A stretch of 25,514 nucleotides of DNA from Pleurobrachia bachei (lineage: Eukaryota; Ctenophora; Tentaculata; Cydippida; Pleurobrachiidae), in NCBI GenBank assembly GCA_000695325.1, contig AVPN01000292.1:36641-62154 (forward strand). Direction: 5' to 3'. Below, piece after piece: positions 16,060 through 25,514 of the stretch (position 1 is its first letter; each line of letters begins with the position of its first letter). Position numbers and translations under genes: made by a program. Under the pieces are notes generated by a model, which was not told the origin of the DNA, did not search any database, and saw only the letters and a list, made by a program, of their open reading frames with translations.

Positions 16060-17019
16060 ATGGGAACGAACGATAACGAGGGCGATAACCCTACGAATGA
16101 ACGATTGAAAGAATCCGTGAATGACTTTATTATGGAGATCATGAGACTGGATTACGCTCGAATCTCCAAGGAGATGAATGTTGAACCTCAGCTGGTAACC
16201 GATAACTACAACTATATCAAACAATTTCCTGAGTCAAAACTGACCCCTGATAGTGTTGGCGCAGTCGATGAAGATATAAACACTTATTTCAGACACTCCC
16301 TCAAGACCTTATCTAAAGATGAAATAATTGACGCCACATGTAAAACGTTTTTGTCCAGTGTGAAACTTGTTAAATGTGCAATGCTTAGCTTTGATGAGGC
16401 TGTTAGTACGAGGAAACTAGAGGAGCAGTTAAGTGAATGCAAGACAGAACTGGACCAACACAGAGTAAACATAATTGAACTGCAGCAAACACTAATCAAG
16501 AATCAACAGGAGCAGCTAAATTCAATGACAAACTCAGTGCAGAAGGTGAAAGCCTACTCTACTGTACTGGCACAGAACGTTGCCGCAGTATCTCCGGTGG
16601 TGAGAAAGTCTGCTCAGGATCCTACTCAACCACCATCGTCTGAGAGGGACAAAAACCTTGTCATTTTCGGTTTACCTGAAACAACCGACCGCCGGACCAA
16701 GACCAGTGTCGATGGTTTGTTTACCGAGTTGAATGAAAACCCTAAAGTTAATTCGATGAAACGTATCGGCGAGAAAAACGAGAAGGGCCCTCGACCACTT
16801 GTGGTTTCTTTGGAAAGACGAGCAACACTTATGGGGCTGCTGAAAAAGTCTCGTCAGCTCAAGAATTCGGAACAGGTCGCAACTGTTTACTTGTCTCCAG
16901 ATTTAACACCGATCCAAATTAAGGAGCGAAAAGCACTTATAAATACCTTGAAAAAGCTTCGCTTAGAGGACCCGGGCGGAAAGGACTACATCAAAAACAA
17001 TATAATCCAAGTAGGATAG
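16060..17019 (+). CDS. LINE ORF1-type protein (coiled coil + RRM-like domain), intact
   Basis: ATG 16060 opens 319 residues to TAG at 17017-17019. Residues about 115-165 are a Glu/Gln/Leu-rich coiled coil. From about residue 203 the sequence follows the ORF1 pattern of invertebrate non-LTR retrotransposons: NLVIFGLPE, a variable loop, MKRIGE, RPLVVSLE, LLKKSRQLKNSE, VYLSPDLTP, KERKALINTLKKLR. Such proteins bind element RNA as trimers and act as nucleic-acid chaperones. No endonuclease/reverse-transcriptase ORF2 follows; a gene-like region begins 350 bases downstream. The element is therefore an ORF1-only, non-autonomous copy, or a candidate co-opted gene, since the frame is intact. It lies just after the FAS-like gene's 3' end. 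Confidence 0.78.
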   Translation: MGTNDNEGDNPTNERLKESVNDFIMEIMRLDYARISKEMNVEPQLVTDNYNYIKQFPESKLTPDSVGAVDEDINTYFRHSLKTLSKDEIIDATCKTFLSSVKLVKCAMLSFDEAVSTRKLEEQLSECKTELDQHRVNIIELQQTLIKNQQEQLNSMTNSVQKVKAYSTVLAQNVAAVSPVVRKSAQDPTQPPSSERDKNLVIFGLPETTDRRTKTSVDGLFTELNENPKVNSMKRIGEKNEKGPRPLVVSLERRATLMGLLKKSRQLKNSEQVATVYLSPDLTPIQIKERKALINTLKKLRLEDPGGKDYIKNNIIQVG

Positions 17020-17372
17020 AGCTATATAAATGCCACCTACATGGACTATTCCTCCATTTAATCATCATATTGTTATAAAGCTAGCCGCTTTTGGAACGAG
17101 GGCTGCTGAGGATTTCAGAGGAGACGCAAGGCGACGAATCGTATTCCTTCCAGTGGCAAAACTTGTGCTGCCCCGTAAATACGGGCAGTTGAAAAGCGGA
17201 TTATAAATTTATATTTTGTATTTGTATTTGTGGGAGGTTTGGCCACTCCCCCGGGGCCCTCCGCCCGGGCTGTCGCGAACGCAGTTGAAAGCCCAGGCTG
17301 TCGCCAGTGCCTTCTAGACTAAAAACTTAAAACTAGTAAAACTAAACTTACCTTTAGCATAGGTTTGGTCCC
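17020..17372 (+). mobile_element. 3' flank of the ORF1 element
   Basis: No coding sequence. A GC-rich block (CTCCCCCGGGGCCCTCCGCC near 17246-17265) follows a short AT-rich TTTGTA repeat (about 17212-17232) that may mark the LINE 3' end. The exact boundary and target-site duplication are not determined. Confidence 0.4.
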
Positions 17373-17680
17373 ATGAGTGTTCCAAACCCGGATGACGACA
17401 ATGCGTTTCGCAAAATAATGACAACTGCTCCGGGCGATCTGCCCAAAGGTAAAGTTGAATGGCTTCTATGTTGTAAAACTTTTTGAAATGGGTTTTGTAT
17501 AATGGCCTATGCTATTAGTCGGTAAAGTAAGGAAGTCACGAATTATTTGTTTCAGGAGCAAAACGTCAACAATCGTGGATGGAGACACTACGGCGAAGTG
17601 CGTCTGTGAATGAAACTGATCGATTGATCGATTGTCCAAGTTGTCGGGGAACAGGAATGAAAGAGGTGTCAAATGAACTG
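17373..17680 (+). CDS. TMEM106-like N-terminal exons (two exons; rest not found)
   Basis: Exon 1 is 17373-17448 (ATG, phase 1 end, donor GTAAAG). Exon 2 is 17556-17680 (acceptor TTTCAG, phase 0 end, donor GTAAAT). The joined peptide of 67 residues contains LIDCPSCRGTG, then EVSNEL. The human TMEM106 proteins have a cytosolic CPTCQGTG motif with a similar lead-in and a following QLVAL stretch. TMEM106 proteins are lysosomal type II membrane proteins. The transmembrane and luminal exons are not seen before the EMI gene starts. If exon 2 is not spliced it reads on to a stop near 17791, adding a partly hydrophobic tail. DnaJ-type CxxCxGxG is an alternative, but there is only one such motif. This is either a truncated copy or a gene whose later exons lie beyond the window. 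Confidence 0.5.
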
Positions 17681-18260
17681 GTAAATATTAAATTGAAAGG
17701 GTCTTTGAAAATAAACAAACTATTGCATTGTCGGTACATATTGAATTACATTGTAAGTTTTTATTATGCCTATAAGGTGAATTTTAATTAACTTATTTAA
17801 TCAAGCTTATTACAATACTTTAATCTTAATCACTATCTAATCCGTAACCATTATCTAATCAACATTTTATACTACATTTTATATGACGTGATGATCTGAG
17901 CGAGAATGACAGGGGAGTTCGTATGAGTTCCATTTTACCTCACAAATAGGAGGCGTGTTTTGACAGTGCTATTGTGTCAATTCATTGTATTCAGATTTAA
18001 TAATAATAATAATTGGGAAATAAGAATGTGATGTCATCACGCCCTCTTGGCTTTTATAAACAACAGATAACAACACAACATATCAGCTTAGAATTTACAT
18101 GTGTCCCTACTTCGAACTAGCTTAGGAAACTCGGACCTGTCTATCAATCAGCACAGTACTAGTGTTCTAATCTTCTGTCAAAACAATGGTGTTTTATTTG
18201 TGTTCTAATCTGTAATTGTTTAAATCCTGATCCTAATCCTTGTTTAAATTCTCCCTGCAG
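17681..18260 (+). other. Region upstream of the EMI-domain exons, with candidate promoter
   Basis: Mostly AT-rich with a short (TAA)n at 17999-18012. It contains a CRE-like palindrome and TATA box, and an ATG at 18186 in good context (AACAATGG). A micro-exon 18186-18211 ending in phase 2 would fit the EMI exon, but it encodes only eight residues, too short for a signal peptide, so the true first exon is uncertain. Confidence 0.45.
18029..18060 (+). promoter_or_regulatory. Candidate promoter: CRE-like palindrome and TATA box
   Basis: TGATGTCATCA (18029-18039, a perfect palindrome resembling a CREB/ATF site) is followed 15 bases later by TATAAA at 18055-18060. This is about 130 bases before the ATG at 18186 and fits initiation near 18085-18090. 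Inference only. Confidence 0.35.
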
Positions 18261-21240
18261 GGATAATGTCTGTTTCTTCATTAAGAAGGGACCAGATGAG
18301 GCGATAAAGAAGCAAGTTAGGGTCAAATACACAGAAGATGTCCAGGTCCCATGCACACAGCCAGGGAAAACGCAATGTTTTGAAACACAGTAAGTAAAAA
18401 CTAATTATTGTTTTGAAGCTTTTCTGTCAATCATTAATTGAGCTTGATAATGTTGATTGTTTCTTCTTATTCCAAACATTGTTATTCCGATAGAGGTGCA
18501 GAATATATTGCAACATTAGTCCCCCTGATCTCTCTATCTCTCTGTATTCTGTAACTTGCATGGAAATAATACTTTTGATATATCTTAGATAATCCTTGAC
18601 GTCGCTTGTAAGCTAATTCATTAAGTATCAAGCTGGCTCATTCCCCCTGATATAATAACGATATATTTTTGATAACTTTCCCACACTAGAAATTGCTTCT
18701 TTGTAGCCTTTAAATTGTTTCCTGAATCTAGATCTGAAACCAATAAATATCTCTACAGCTACTGGTTATAACATTCATCTCTTCTCTCAGAGTAAAATAC
18801 AGAAATAGGACGAAAAAGATCTATAGACCCAGTAAGATACCGGTCTACCACTGCTGCGAGGGGTGGACTCATGTTGAGGGAGAACTAGGCTGTTCCGCAG
18901 GTAGGCCCCTTTTTGTTTCTTACAAGATTTACAAATAAATTGCAGTTACAATACACTATCATAACAACGCACTCAGCAATGTGTTTCTCGAAGTTTTTTT
19001 ATTCCTCAATTCCCGGATTTTGGATTGAATTCGTGGATTGGAGATTCATGAATCTATAATCCACGAAGTCACTCTTCTCCTAAATAAGTTAACACCTCGT
19101 GATTCGTGATGATGCCGGCACGATTTGCGATTCATCGTGAAATATATTGTGATACTTAAACCAGATTAAAAGTTTTAAAATTTTCACGATTATGTTTGAG
19201 GGTTCCTTTTTCAGGACAATCCGTCATTATCATCAAATTTTGAACCCAAGATCAGGGCGAATTTCACAATCTTTTGTTTTCGTACTGGATCAAATCTGCC
19301 CTGGATCTTTCTCTATCGACTATCTCTCTCTCTCCCTCACTCTCATCATTTCACTATGCGTGAACTCTCATCGAAAAATTTAATTATCACAAAAGAGGGC
19401 TGCATTCTTAATCTTAGCTGTAGGGGGTCTGAATGAGCACAGAAGTGCTTCAAATGATATTAGACTCATATCATATGATCATGCGGTCTTTTCATTTCTC
19501 TCTCTCCCACTCCCGTACTCATTGTTTTGAAGATCGATATCTTCATTTCTAATTTCATCATGTGAAAACTGATATGAAGAAGGATATGATATCTTTATTT
19601 CTGATTACTTAGTGTGAATAAGGAGTATGCTGTCACACTGGTTTCTCTCACATACATACCTGTCAGAAACATATTTGGATTGTGGGTCGACTGCTGCACT
19701 ATTTATATCTATCTATCTATCTATCCTCCTCTAGTTTCTCTCTCTCTCTCTCTCTCTCCCTCTCTCTCTTCCTCTCTCTATCCCTCCCTACATGGGGTGC
19801 GGCACCGATGAATAATAGTACATATCCGTGTTTTACCAATTTGTATTTGTCAGTCTGTCCGTGAACTACTACCGTGAACCCTAAAAATATGAGAAATGAT
19901 AACATTGTAACGAGATTTCAAGTTACCGGATATATTCCATGTCGGCATATTTCAGAGTCATGGGAAATTATATGAACTTGCATATAATGGAACTTGCATA
20001 TTAATTGTTGGGTAGTTGGGGGCAATTCATATAATCCCGCTGATTTAGTTATAGATATCTGTTATTGAAACGTGTTATATAGCAGTACCTTTCAAGCAAT
20101 TGTAAACGATCGTTTACTCACTTTCGAAATCTCTATTGTTTTGGTATTATCCGTGCTTTCAGAGTCGATTAAATTTCTACTTCGGTCTTAGGTCATATCT
20201 CGGGCGGTCTCGGGTATTTTAACTGCATTCTTCACAAAAGAATTTTAATGGACAGTAAGAAAAACGAAGATGGGGGAAAGAAAAGGAAGAAAAAAGAAAG
20301 GGGAAGCAAACGCCGAGAAAAATGGGTGCGATTTTGTGTAAGGAATTTATGCATACATGTGCTAATAGTACTTGGGTACATGTGGGTATGTGTCATATTT
20401 ACATATCCGTGTATGGGTGTAGTGTATTGAAATTTCAGTTTAGATGCCCTACTGGGCACTGGTCTTAGACCAGATTTCATTTTAATACTAGACCAGTGGT
20501 CTAGTATTAAAATGAAATCTACCTATTAATTAGGTATATATTATCTAAAGGTCTTGATATTTGAAGTTTTTACGATACAAACCCATTGGATTCAATCCAA
20601 GAGATCAATTGATCAGGCCAATGTCCCCACTGCGGTTCTTCGTGCGCTGAGAATCTAGGGTCATGGTAAGGACAATGCTCTTAAAGTTTCTGTTGACTTT
20701 TCTTCAGAATTCTTGTGGGTTCACAATAAAGGTCTCGCAGCTCCCCTTGCGGTTTCAGATCTCCACACAACATAACGGAATAATAATTACTATCTTCATA
20801 CTGACTGAAGTCATGCCCATCCCATCCAAGAAGATGAATTATAACTTTGCCAAGTCTCTTCGAACTGGAAGCTGAAACATGCAGAGCTGGAAATTTATTT
20901 GAAACTCGGTGAAATTGATACTCCTTTGTGCATGTTGTTTTACTTGGCAAACACTCTCCGGAATTCCTTTCATTCAATCTTTTTAACACAGCTGAAAATT
21001 AGTGAGAGGTCTGAGGTGGTAACGGATAGGAAAATCAAGTACGGTTTACCCTCCAGAATATATAAATGACATGGTCGTTACACATGTAACATGTGCTTCT
21101 CTCATCATGTGACGTGCAATTGGATATCTATTGGAAGCATGCAGAAAACGACCTCATTGGGTTTTTGTTTTTGCAGTTTATAGTACAGGCTATTTGAGAG
21201 AAAGTGAGTAAGTGAGAGAGGGAGAAAGAGAGAGGGAGAA

Positions 21241-21329
<89 letters not shown>

Positions 21330-24300
21330 GATATTGAAGAGCACTTTATGCATGCTAAAGATAAATATGTCTCGGGGCTCCTCGATGAGCGGTGTTGGTG
21401 AACTTTAGTACTGCAGCTGTAGGTCCTCAAAAGTGCTATCCCATTTCCCCATCTTTATTTATCCCCATTCCCATGCTTCTCGAATCCTAAGTATATTTTG
21501 GCGCAGTAATGGTTCCACAAATCCCATTAGTTTGATTGAAAAATGTGGGTTTTGACTCAACATAGTGAGGGAAGGGAGAGAGTGAGAGATAGAAAGAGAG
21601 GGAGAGAGATATTCAGGGAAAGAAAGACAAAAAGCACACCTAGTAACCTAGTTTTCTCAGTGATTACCCGCCACCTGTCTCAGTACAGAACGACCCAATT
21701 ATACCCTAGTATCCACGTGATACTGTGAAAATACCACGACATCATTGCATCTCTACTGCAATTGACTTACTTGACTTAGAGTGGATTCAACGAGTGACAT
21801 CTCTACAATGCTACCATGATATTTTCATGATATTATGGACCATCTCATGTACCATTCACAACTTACCAAACTTGAGAAACAGTGAAGTAGTGAAGTGCCT
21901 TCTTTGTTCTTAGCCTGGAGTGAACCGTGATCCGTGCGAATGGGGCACCACCATTCTGCTCAAGTGCACTTCAAAACGTAGAGCTTTTCCAAGAAACCAC
22001 TGACACATAAACCTGTCAAAATCTCACTTCACAGCTATCCGTCAACTCTTTGTGTTCTCTGTAGACACTTTTAGTCAATATAGTAGAACAAGAGACTACC
22101 AGGAAGTAGTCTCATCAAGATTAGAGAGTACTCTCCAGGAACGGACCGAATCAGGAAATGCTGGTCCCTTATTGGCTGATAACCAGTCACATGACCTAAA
22201 TAACTAGTTCTGATTGGTTGTTTACTTGCGTAGAGTACTCTCCAGGCGAGGAAGTATCTCAATGTTGATCTCTAAATTATAGCTACCGTGTCAGTTACAA
22301 TTACCAAACTGAGTTTCCGGTTAATTTCGGGGGTTTGTCTCTCTCTTACGGGGAAGTTCTGATTAGAAAAAGTAGCCCAGAATTAGATCTCAAATTACAA
22401 GATTGAAACATTGGTTAATTGTCAAACTTGTAAATCTCAATTTAGAGACTTGGCCATATGTTTGCTAGCGTCATAATTTGGGCGGGGTGTCCGGTGTTGG
22501 TCGGTTGGTTTGTTAAGGCGGCTGGTACAGTTTGGGTGGGGCGTGAACGAGGGAAAAATAGCTCACCAAGAATTTACGCACTTAGATGCGAAAATATATA
22601 TCATGTGTTAGTATTATCATTCACCAAACACATTATAATCATATCTTCCTGCAGTTTATTCTGGGGTGCACCAAAATATATCATAATCAATGATCAATGG
22701 ACAGATATAGATAGAGCATGACGTGTTTAAATACTATACAGTTAACAGTTTATAGCTGTGCATTCAGAGGATGATATGTTGCACGTCCATGGTGTATGTT
22801 TATGTATTCAGTCAATATTGTCACTAGTCATCAATTGTACTCCAAATTAGGGCAAGAATAACCATTAAAAATCACGATCATTCCAAATTGCATCATTTAT
22901 GTCAACAGGTTCTTATCTCAAACTCTTACTAAGGATCTGCCAAGGTTTAAAGTTCACACTAAATGAGACAATACCATTCAGCATTCTTATTTTTCTGTAC
23001 GATTGCCTTCTTATCTAACAAGAACATATTTTGTATCACTTTCTCATGCTTTCTTACTCTTAAGTTTTAGCAAATATTCCTTTCTTGTATTCACTCGCAC
23101 TCTTCTTTTATACTCATGCTTTAACCCAAATCCTATTTCTTTCATATTTCGTTCCCTTCTTCCATTCACTTTCTCCCATTCTCTCTCCTTTCACACATAC
23201 CTACCCGTGCGTTCCTGCCTAAGTGCTCTCACTCGAATTTACACTTTCGGGTCAAAATGTAAAATCGAATCAGATTGGCAGCATAGAACAGCATTGTCAG
23301 AAATAAAGAGAGAGAGAGAAAGAGAGAGAGAGAAAGAGAGGGAAAGAATATGTTTGAATGGGTATATTAGACTCAGGAAGTGATATATTACAGTCAAACC
23401 CCGACTTACCGGACCTTGATATGCCGTAACCTCGTTATGCCGTGATCCATGCATTCATCTTTCCGGCTTTCCCCCGAGCAGTCCGTTAAATCGAGGCTTG
23501 ATCGAGGATATAGAATGTCAGAAATAAAATATCTAAGAATAATAAAATGCAAAAGAATTCTTGGCAAAGTTTACATCACGTAACCCAGGTCCTGATGTAG
23601 ATTAGATCATGAATATTACCGAAGAATTCTGTGGTGAGGTTGGATTTTTTGAAATTGTCACCCCAAAATTCATGAATGCACATGTGAAATTTATCAATTT
23701 GGACGCTTTAACAATTCAATTCAATCAAATGGCGCATTTGACATCGGGGTAGGTGGGGAAACACGTCCGTGGCTTGGGAAGTCATTACAAGTGAAAACAC
23801 GAATGCTTTGTTTTGTCAAGTTATTAAATATATGGATAAAAATTACACATTTGACAACACACATTTCTCAGAGATCATCACTCAAGAATATCACACCATA
23901 TCAAAACGATCATCACATCAAAAACTCCACGTGAGCAGAAGGAAACGATCACCTGATCCTCACTTCCGCGGGAGAATGAGCAGAAAGAAACACTTTCACC
24001 ATCACCACATTCGCCGTAAGTTCACGTCATCATAGTGGAGGGTTTTTTATGATTTATCCCTGGCCACGGAATTTTTGGGTTGGGCATCGACATTTCATTT
24101 CAGAACACGCACAAGAGTTCACCTCTTATTCACATCCTATTCATTGTCATTTGGTCAATATTTCCGAAATTGGCTACCCCTCCCCTACCCCTGGACTTCC
24201 TTTTTGAATTCCACCTCCCTAATCCTCCTCCTCTCTCCTCGACCCCTGGACGACGGACGTCCTTTAAGAACGTAACACCTTATCCCCTTCTTTCAGCTGA

Positions 24301-24389
24301 TTGTCCGTGTAGTAAAGAAAAGGCAACGTGTCTGACACCAACTCAATGCCGCTGTCATGAGGGTTGGAAGGGACCACTCTGTGAAGATG
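18261..24389 (+). CDS. EMI-domain and EGF-like secreted protein (partial; four exons seen)
   Basis: Exons 18261-18389 (phase 2 to 2) and 18791-18900 (phase 2 to 1) encode an EMI domain: NVC at the start, PCTQPGKTQC, then YRNRTKKIY, HCCEGW and GCSAG, matching the family's Cys pattern and CCPGW signature. Exon 23872-24015 (phase 1 to 1) encodes about 48 residues, very basic and His-rich, with a furin-type RRKR. Exon 24297-24389 (phase 1 to 1) is an EGF-like domain (DCPCS ... CRCHEGWKGPLC). The order EMI then EGF recalls EGFL7 and MEGF-type proteins, which are secreted or cell-surface adhesion or engulfment proteins. The signal-peptide exon is not certain, and the gene continues past 24389, since the donor there is phase 1. 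The EMI-to-linker intron is about 5 kb. Confidence 0.65.
19030..19067. repeat. 38-bp hairpin with nested palindrome
   Basis: TTCGTGGATT (19030-19039) pairs with AATCCACGAA (19058-19067), and AGATTCATGAATCT (19042-19055) between them is itself a perfect palindrome. Probably part of a decayed MITE. Confidence 0.7.
19705..19785. repeat. (TATC)n and (TC)n compound microsatellite
   Basis: A short run of ATCT units followed by TC dinucleotides with a few interruptions. Confidence 0.92.
20472..20520. repeat. Perfect 49-bp palindrome
   Basis: Arms of 24 bp (AGATTTCATTTTAATACTAG plus ACCA) are exact inverted copies around a single central base. A smaller CTGGTC/GACCAG inverted pair lies just to its left (20459-20473). 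No ORF. Confidence 0.92.
20681..20989 (-). CDS. Unrecognised 102-codon ORF in the EMI/EGF intron
   Basis: Minus-strand frame with an ATG and a TAA stop at 20683-20681. Its composition is ordinary for a protein (mixed charged, aromatic and Cys residues; segments such as HLLGWDGHDFSQYED), unlike the surrounding simple-sequence frames. I do not recognise a family. It may be a remnant of a transposon ORF, an antisense exon or chance. No promoter or poly(A) signal is clear. Confidence 0.25.
   Translation of the reverse strand: MLKRLNERNSGECLPSKTTCTKEYQFHRVSNKFPALHVSASSSKRLGKVIIHLLGWDGHDFSQYEDSNYYSVMLCGDLKPQGELRDLYCEPTRILKKSQQKL
21211..21327. repeat. (GA)n microsatellite
   Basis: Long GA dinucleotide run (purest from about 21245), preceded by GA-rich imperfect units. 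It produces spurious Ser-Leu frames on the minus strand. Confidence 0.95.
21567..21612. repeat. GA-rich imperfect tract
   Basis: Short purine-rich GAGA-type tract. Confidence 0.75.
23307..23347. repeat. (GA)n microsatellite with A interruptions
   Basis: GAGAGAAAGAGAG-type run 45 bases before the diverged MITE copy. Confidence 0.9.
23391..23505 (+). mobile_element. Tigger/pogo-like MITE, copy 3 (diverged)
   Basis: Starts CAGTCAAACCCCGACTTACC after TA and ends near CCGTTAAATCGAGGCTTGAT, a decayed inverse of its start. Between them are further TIR-like units of about 16 bp (ACCTTGATATGCCGTA, ACCTCGTTATGCCGTG). CCCCCGAGCA also matches the interior of copy 1 near its right end. The right boundary is approximate. 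Confidence 0.7.
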
Positions 24390-25514
24390 GTGAGCTGATA
24401 TGAACACAATATTGTGTGATGTCATGTGTCATGTATAATTCAGGGTCGGGATCTTCTAAAATTACATTCTTTGAGGTATTCTATAAGGTATTCTTTGAGG
24501 CTGTATTTCAGAGTTTCATAAGCTTAAGGTTTGATTCAGTTCAGATTTTTTTTCAGATTCCGCAGTCCCTAAGGCCCCAATATAATGTACAAAAATGTTT
24601 CATTTCCCTTACAGTTACAGTTTAGATCTGCTTCACTCTTCAGTTGGCCCCTGCAATACCCCCCCCCCTCCGACCATCACAAAAGAGATTACCAAATCCA
24701 GATCACCGCTATACAGCTTTATCCACTTCCCCTGATCACCTAACATATTGGGAAAGTGGGTACTGTAACTTTTCACATTTGTCTTTTGAAAACAGTAACT
24801 TTACTATTTTCCGGTAAGTTACAAGCCCTTTTCCTCAGTGATCTTCCCTCTCTAAACTCTACAGACACCCTAATCTATTTCTTGGCCATCCTCCCACAGA
24901 AGACTCAAACATACTCCCCCTCTCTTGAACTCTCTAGAGTAGGAGTCTCCCTCCCCCTGAGAGCTTGTTGAGTAACCCCTTACTCAGGATCAAGTTGAAG
25001 TCCCCCTCCCACTCACTCCCACGCTTTGTCAAAAAACTGTATGTCACACACACGTGCACGTTGCTATAGACAGCTGAAAAATATACAGTTACAAAATAGA
25101 GAGAGATTAATATTAGTTCTTAAGAGAGGCGTTGCCGATTATTTTGCGTAAGAAGATATTTCAACAATGTGTCAATATTCAATTCATTGCAGGACCGATG
25201 CATGTGAACAAGAGTTGTAACTCTCCGCAATTAACATGACGTACTGTACATGTTAACACAAATATCTACTTTTGTCAAAGATATTTTGATGCACACAGAT
25301 ATCCTATTCATTCGAGATATAATATATATTATCTTTGACAAAGGAATATCATATCTCCTCGGATGATGTAATATTATGTGATACGGGTTTCTGTGGATTA
25401 TATATAAGTTCTCCATTTACCTCATCGTATCATGTGATAATATCTGAACTGTTGTTTAATGTCACGTGATCATATCTAATCGGTAGCAAGTAGCGTCTTT
25501 AAAACAACACTAAA
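24390..25514 (+). other. 3' part of the window: intron or flank of the EMI/EGF gene
   Basis: No further EGF exon recognised. It contains short direct repeats of GGTATTCT near 24475-24495, poly-C at 24659-24668, a copy of the GCTTGTTGAGTAA hairpin motif (24963-24984) and a 13-bp inverted repeat at 25271-25283/25330-25342. Confidence 0.5.
25271..25342. repeat. 13-bp perfect inverted repeat with 46-bp spacer
   Basis: TTTGTCAAAGATA at 25271-25283 and TATCTTTGACAAA at 25330-25342 are exact inverse copies; the spacer is rich in ATAT. It may be the ends of a very small MITE or a hairpin. Confidence 0.6.

Larger units (their letters stand above)
18901..23871 (+). other. Long intron of the EMI/EGF gene
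   Basis: About 5 kb, AT-rich. It holds several microsatellites, a hairpin near 19030-19067, a perfect palindrome at 20472-20520, a minus-strand ORF at 20681-20989 and a diverged MITE near 23391. Apart from these I see no exon. Confidence 0.6.

Noticed and set aside
16284-16499. Minus-strand ORF inside the LINE ORF1
   Set aside because: Antisense shadow of the coiled-coil coding sequence.
21105-21430. Serine/leucine repeat proteins on the minus strand
   Set aside because: Translation of the (GA)n microsatellite.
22071-22262. Inverted repeat suggested by two AGAGTACTCTCCAGG copies
   Set aside because: The match is mainly a short palindrome repeated in direct orientation; the flanks do not pair well enough to call an element.
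1-25514. CRISPR array, tRNA, rRNA or bacterial operon
   Set aside because: No regularly spaced repeats, no cloverleaf box A/B pairs and no Shine-Dalgarno-led gene clusters; the coding sequence is split by spliceosomal introns.

Overview
The window is eukaryotic nuclear DNA, almost certainly from an intron-rich invertebrate animal; the species cannot be named from the sequence. The evidence is a gene of about 27 short exons with GT..AG introns whose phases chain without a break, animal extracellular modules (thyroglobulin type-1, EMI, EGF-like), a 7TM receptor-like protein, a LINE ORF1, Tigger-type MITEs and a Polinton-type integrase fragment. All host genes lie on the + strand. There is a 680-base N gap at 11198-11877.

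Layout. 1-413: start of a Polinton/Maverick-type integrase on the minus strand, running off the left edge, a TATA-box intergenic region, and a small divergent C2H2 zinc-finger ORF. 490-2068: parts of a thyroglobulin type-1, single-pass membrane protein gene, with a Tigger-like MITE in its intron. 2069-3074: intergenic with CT/GA microsatellites. 3075-15652: a fatty-acid-synthase-like gene, reconstructed here as 27 exons and 1,393 codons. 12803-13750: an intronless 7TM gene inside one of its introns. 16060-17019: an intact LINE ORF1 without an ORF2. 17373-17680: two exons resembling the N-terminus of TMEM106. 18261-24389: an EMI + basic linker + EGF-like secreted-protein gene with a 5 kb intron. 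The rest, to 25514, is intron or intergenic sequence.

The main result is the FAS-like gene. Its ketosynthase (Cys/His/His) and malonyl/acetyl-transferase (Ser/His/Arg) catalytic residues are all present. The dehydratase has Tyr where the catalytic His should be, the pseudo-methyltransferase/pseudo-ketoreductase region is absent, the enoyl-reductase-like region has lost the glycine-rich NADPH loop, and no KR, ACP or thioesterase follows before the stop codon and an AATAAATAAA signal. The intron at the missing central region carries the 7TM gene. The window may therefore hold a partial-domain FAS paralogue with a nested receptor, not an ordinary FAS.

Repeats worth attention are a 678-bp near-perfect inverted repeat with TTAA ends beside a second, diverged copy and the N gap; three Tigger-like MITE copies, two of them built from repeated TIR-like units; a perfect 49-bp palindrome; and three short tandem duplications that each copy a splice site of the FAS-like gene.
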